A stretch of 64,000 bases of DNA from Streptomyces sp. Ag109_O5-10 (lineage in GTDB: Bacteria > Actinomycetota > Actinomycetes > Streptomycetales > Streptomycetaceae), in assembly GCF_900105755.1 (NCBI RefSeq), contig NZ_FNTQ01000001.1, positions 3,906,001-3,970,000 on the forward strand, in the 5' to 3' direction. A program made the position numbers and the translations under genes. This document shows, piece after piece, positions 61,920 to 64,000 of this stretch (positions are counted from its first letter, which is position 1; the number at the start of each line of letters is the position of its first letter). Below the pieces are notes generated by a model. It was not told the origin of the DNA and searched no databases. It worked only from the letters and a program-made list of their open reading frames with translations.

Positions 61920-62768
61920 TCACGGCGTCAGCAGTTCGACCCGCACGTCCGCCGCGAACCCGGTCGTGGGGCCCACCCGGCGGGCGAACTCCGTCACCGC
62001 CGCCAGCTGGGGCGGGCCGAAGCTGAAGTCGAGGGTGGTGAAGTACTGGGCGAGGGTGGCCTCGTCGAAGGCCTCCCAGCGGGCGGCCTGTTCGGCGACC
62101 TTGCCGACCTCCTCCAGGGAGAGGTTGCGGGAGTCGAGGAAGGCGCCGTGCACCTCACGGGTGAGGTGCGGCTCGCGCTCCAGGTAGTCCCGGCGTGCCG
62201 CCCACACCGCGAAGACGAACGGCAGGCCCGTCCACTCCTTCCACAGCGCGCCGAGGTCGTGGACCTCAAGGCCGTAGCGCGGCCCGTCCAGCAGGTTGGC
62301 GCGCAGGGCCGCGTCGCCGATCAGTACCGCCGCGTCCGCCTCCTGCATCATCAGGCTCAGGTCGGGCGGGCAGGTGTAGTAGTCGGGCTGGACGCCGTAG
62401 CGGTCGGCGAGCAGCAGCTGGGCCAGGCGGACCGAGGTGCGGGAGGTGGAGCCGAGGGCGACCCGGCGGCCGTCCAGCTGGTCCAGCGGCACCTGCGAGA
62501 CGATCACGCAGGACATCACCGGGCCGTCGCAGCCGACGGCGATGTCCGGGAAGGCGACCAGGTCGTCGGCGTTGCGCAGGAATTCGACGAGCGTGATGGG
62601 GCCGATGTCGAGGTCGCCGCGCACCAGCTGCTCGCTGAGCTTCTCAGGGGTGTCCTTGGTCAGCTCGAAGTCGAGGAGGGTGCCGGTTCTCGCGAGCCCC
62701 CAGTAGAGGGGCAGGCAGTTCAGGAACTGGATGTGGCCGACGCGCGGCCGGGTGCGAGAATTGTCCAC
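61920..62768 (-). CDS. mqnA: Chorismate dehydratase (futalosine pathway)
   Basis: 282 residues. Family signature VGHIQFLNCLPLYWGL at residues 10-25, KLSEQLVRGDLDIGPITLVE, and later DAAVLIGDAALRA and LWKEWTGLPFVFAVWA. MqnA converts chorismate to 3-(1-carboxyvinyl)benzoate, the first committed step of the futalosine route, and has a periplasmic-binding-protein-like fold but is cytoplasmic. GTG start at 62768; a nearby ATG is out of frame. It is divergent from the cold-shock gene. Confidence 0.95.
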   Translation of the reverse strand: MDNSRTRPRVGHIQFLNCLPLYWGLARTGTLLDFELTKDTPEKLSEQLVRGDLDIGPITLVEFLRNADDLVAFPDIAVGCDGPVMSCVIVSQVPLDQLDGRRVALGSTSRTSVRLAQLLLADRYGVQPDYYTCPPDLSLMMQEADAAVLIGDAALRANLLDGPRYGLEVHDLGALWKEWTGLPFVFAVWAARRDYLEREPHLTREVHGAFLDSRNLSLEEVGKVAEQAARWEAFDEATLAQYFTTLDFSFGPPQLAAVTEFARRVGPTTGFAADVRVELLTP

Positions 62769-62894
62769 ATCGCGAGACTAGACCCCATGGGGTACGGTGC
62801 TGGCACCGCCCCCACCCCTGGTGTCCCGACCGACCCTCCGGTCAACCCGCCCTCGGGGCATTCAAACGTCCGGGTGACGTGATCTTGGCCTCTG

Positions 62895-62922
62895 TTGCTT
62901 TCGGCTGCCCACATGCTAGGCT
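62895..62922 (+). promoter_or_regulatory. Promoter of the cold-shock gene
   Basis: TTGCTT (62895-62900), a 16-bp spacer, then TAGGCT (62917-62922). The predicted 5' leader runs to 63084 (about 155 nt). It is less GC-rich than the surroundings, contains no gene, and could carry an RNA structure as known for some csp leaders. Confidence 0.55.
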
Positions 62923-63084
62923 CGCCGCAAGTTGCAGTTTGGTTTCCCTTGCAGTACAGAGCCTGCGGAGCATGTAACCGCGGGCTCTCGTAGTTTTCAG
63001 ACATATGCAGTTGTGCGGCACTTAGTTTGTTTTCACACTTGCAGGTTCTGGAGCAGGGCGACCCTTTGGGCCCAAGGAGGGCTT

Positions 63085-63288
63085 ATGGCTACCGGAACCG
63101 TGAAGTGGTTCAACGCCGAAAAGGGCTTTGGATTCATCGCCCAGGAAGGCGGCGGCCCCGACGTCTTCGTCCACTACTCCGCGATCAACGCCAGCGGGTT
63201 CCGCTCCCTGGAGGAGAACCAGCAGGTGAGCTTCGACGTCACGCAGGGCCCGAAGGGTCCGCAGGCGGAGAACGTCACCCCCGTCTGA
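63085..63288 (+). CDS. Cold-shock protein, CspA family
   Basis: 67 residues. RNP1-type motif KGFGFIAQ and RNP2-type motif DVFVHYSAI, with the typical start MATGTVKWFNAEKGFGFI. It binds single-stranded RNA/DNA and acts as an RNA chaperone. AAGGAGG lies 6 nt before the ATG. In S. coelicolor a csp gene neighbours mqnA, to my recollection named scoF4, which matches this arrangement; I do not use the symbol without a comparison. Confidence 0.95.
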   Translation: MATGTVKWFNAEKGFGFIAQEGGGPDVFVHYSAINASGFRSLEENQQVSFDVTQGPKGPQAENVTPV

Positions 63289-63332
63289 TCCCAGACAAAC
63301 CAAGTCTGATCGCAGACTGAGTGCAGTACCCA

Positions 63333-63375
63333 AGGAGCCCCGCGCCGTCAGGCGACGGGGCTCCTGCCTTTTCCG
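63333..63375 (+). terminator. Rho-independent terminator of the cold-shock gene
   Basis: Perfect 10-bp stem AGGAGCCCCG / CGGGGCTCCT, followed by GCCTTTTCC. It also lies between convergent genes and may end the regulator transcript too. Confidence 0.85.
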
Positions 63376-63382
63376 TCCCCGC

Positions 63383-63955
63383 TCACACGTGCTGCATCAC
63401 CAGCACGAACGTGGTGCCGGGCGCCAACGCCTCGTACAGATGCGGAATATCGCCGCGATACGTCAGATAATCACCGGGGTTCAATTCGACGGTTTCTCCG
63501 CGCGGCCCCGCCTTGACCTTCCCGCCGCATACGACGAGGTGCTCGACCGTTCCCGGAATGTGCGGCTCGGACTCCCGCGCCACGCCCGGCTCCATCCGCA
63601 GGTGGTAGACGTCCCGGCGGACACCGGGCGGGCTGGACGACAGGAGGGTCGCGGCGAAGTCGGCGCGCTCCGACGCGACCGTGGGCCCCTCCCCCGCCCG
63701 GATCACCTGAACGCCGGACACCGGCGGCTCGACCAGCGCGCTGAACGGCACGCCGAGCGCCACCCCCAGCGACCACAGCGTCTCCACGCTCGGGTTGCCG
63801 CCGCCCGCCTCCAGCTGGGACAGCGTCGACTTCGCGACACCGGCCCGTTTGGCCAGCTCGGACAGGGAGAGCCCGGCCCGGGCCCGCTCACGCTTCAGCG
63901 CTCCGGCGATCCACTCCATGGGAAGCCGGTCCGGCCGGCCGGTTGCCTCGGACAT
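63383..63955 (-). CDS. XRE-family regulator with C-terminal cupin domain
   Basis: 190 residues. The helix-turn-helix near residues 16-68 (LSLSELAKRAGVAKSTLSQLE) is typical of XRE regulators; the cupin at about 120-187 has HIPGTVEHLVVCGG and LNPGDYLTYRGDIPHLYEAL with possible metal-binding histidines. Such proteins often sense a small molecule and control an adjacent transporter or metabolic gene, which lies outside this window. ATG at 63955 (MSEATG) is used; ATG at 63973 is nearly as good. The inverted repeat GTTCG-N6-CGAAC near 63983-63998 may be its operator. Confidence 0.9.
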   Translation of the reverse strand: MSEATGRPDRLPMEWIAGALKRERARAGLSLSELAKRAGVAKSTLSQLEAGGGNPSVETLWSLGVALGVPFSALVEPPVSGVQVIRAGEGPTVASERADFAATLLSSSPPGVRRDVYHLRMEPGVARESEPHIPGTVEHLVVCGGKVKAGPRGETVELNPGDYLTYRGDIPHLYEALAPGTTFVLVMQHV

Positions 63956-64000
63956 CGCTCTCGTTCGCTCCATCGGTACGCTCGTTCGCCTTGACGAACA

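Overview
The window is a stretch of a high-GC actinobacterial chromosome, almost certainly Streptomyces. This rests on the very high third-position GC, frequent GTG starts, a full nuoA-N operon, futalosine-pathway menaquinone genes, an SsgA-like protein (a family confined to sporulating actinomycetes), a Tad pilus cluster and a type VII secretion (T7SS) locus. As far as I can judge from memory, the gene order resembles the central core region of S. coelicolor around the nuo operon. I see no tRNA, rRNA, insertion sequence, prophage or CRISPR array.

Region by region: 1-3200 holds recQ and a small secreted protein. 3217-19155 is the complete 14-gene complex I operon nuoA-N, read on the minus strand with nearly every junction translationally coupled, behind a promoter that carries a convincing Rex operator. 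19156-27138 holds an NlpC/P60 cell-wall hydrolase with a long leader, peptide deformylase, a geranylgeranyl/menaquinone reductase-type flavoprotein, a GNAT enzyme, a PASTA protein, the menaquinone methyltransferase menG, a small membrane protein, an amidohydrolase remnant-like protein and mqnC. 27223-38680 is a Tad/Flp pilus locus: prepilin peptidase, a LysM-BTAD membrane protein, an SsgA-like protein, TadG/TadE/TadE, Flp pilin, TadC, TadB, TadA, TadZ and a CpaB/SAF protein. 39183-59825 is a T7SS region with three repeated cargo cassettes, a fourth lone WXG100-like gene and an EccC ATPase. 59903-63973 holds a Ser/Thr kinase, mqnA, a cold-shock gene and an XRE-cupin regulator.

Two biological themes run through the window. 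The first is menaquinone-based respiration: Rex-controlled complex I delivers electrons to menaquinone, whose synthesis needs MqnA, MqnC and MenG, and whose tail is probably reduced by the flavoprotein at 21669. The second is the cell surface: wall hydrolase, PASTA, Tad pilus, T7SS and a membrane kinase.

The most unusual part is 39183-55006. Each cassette consists of a ~100-residue WXG100-like protein, a large WXG-headed protein with a central hydrophobic block, one membrane protein and one or two ESX-associated-type proteins, overlapping by a few bases. Each has a divergent gene at its head, twice a paralogous lipoprotein behind a duplicated leader. Only EccC of the secretion machine is present in the window. 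Other oddities are an expanded decapeptide repeat inside the prepilin peptidase, GC-rich tandem arrays with periods of 8, 16 and 23 bp, and hairpin terminators shared by convergent genes.
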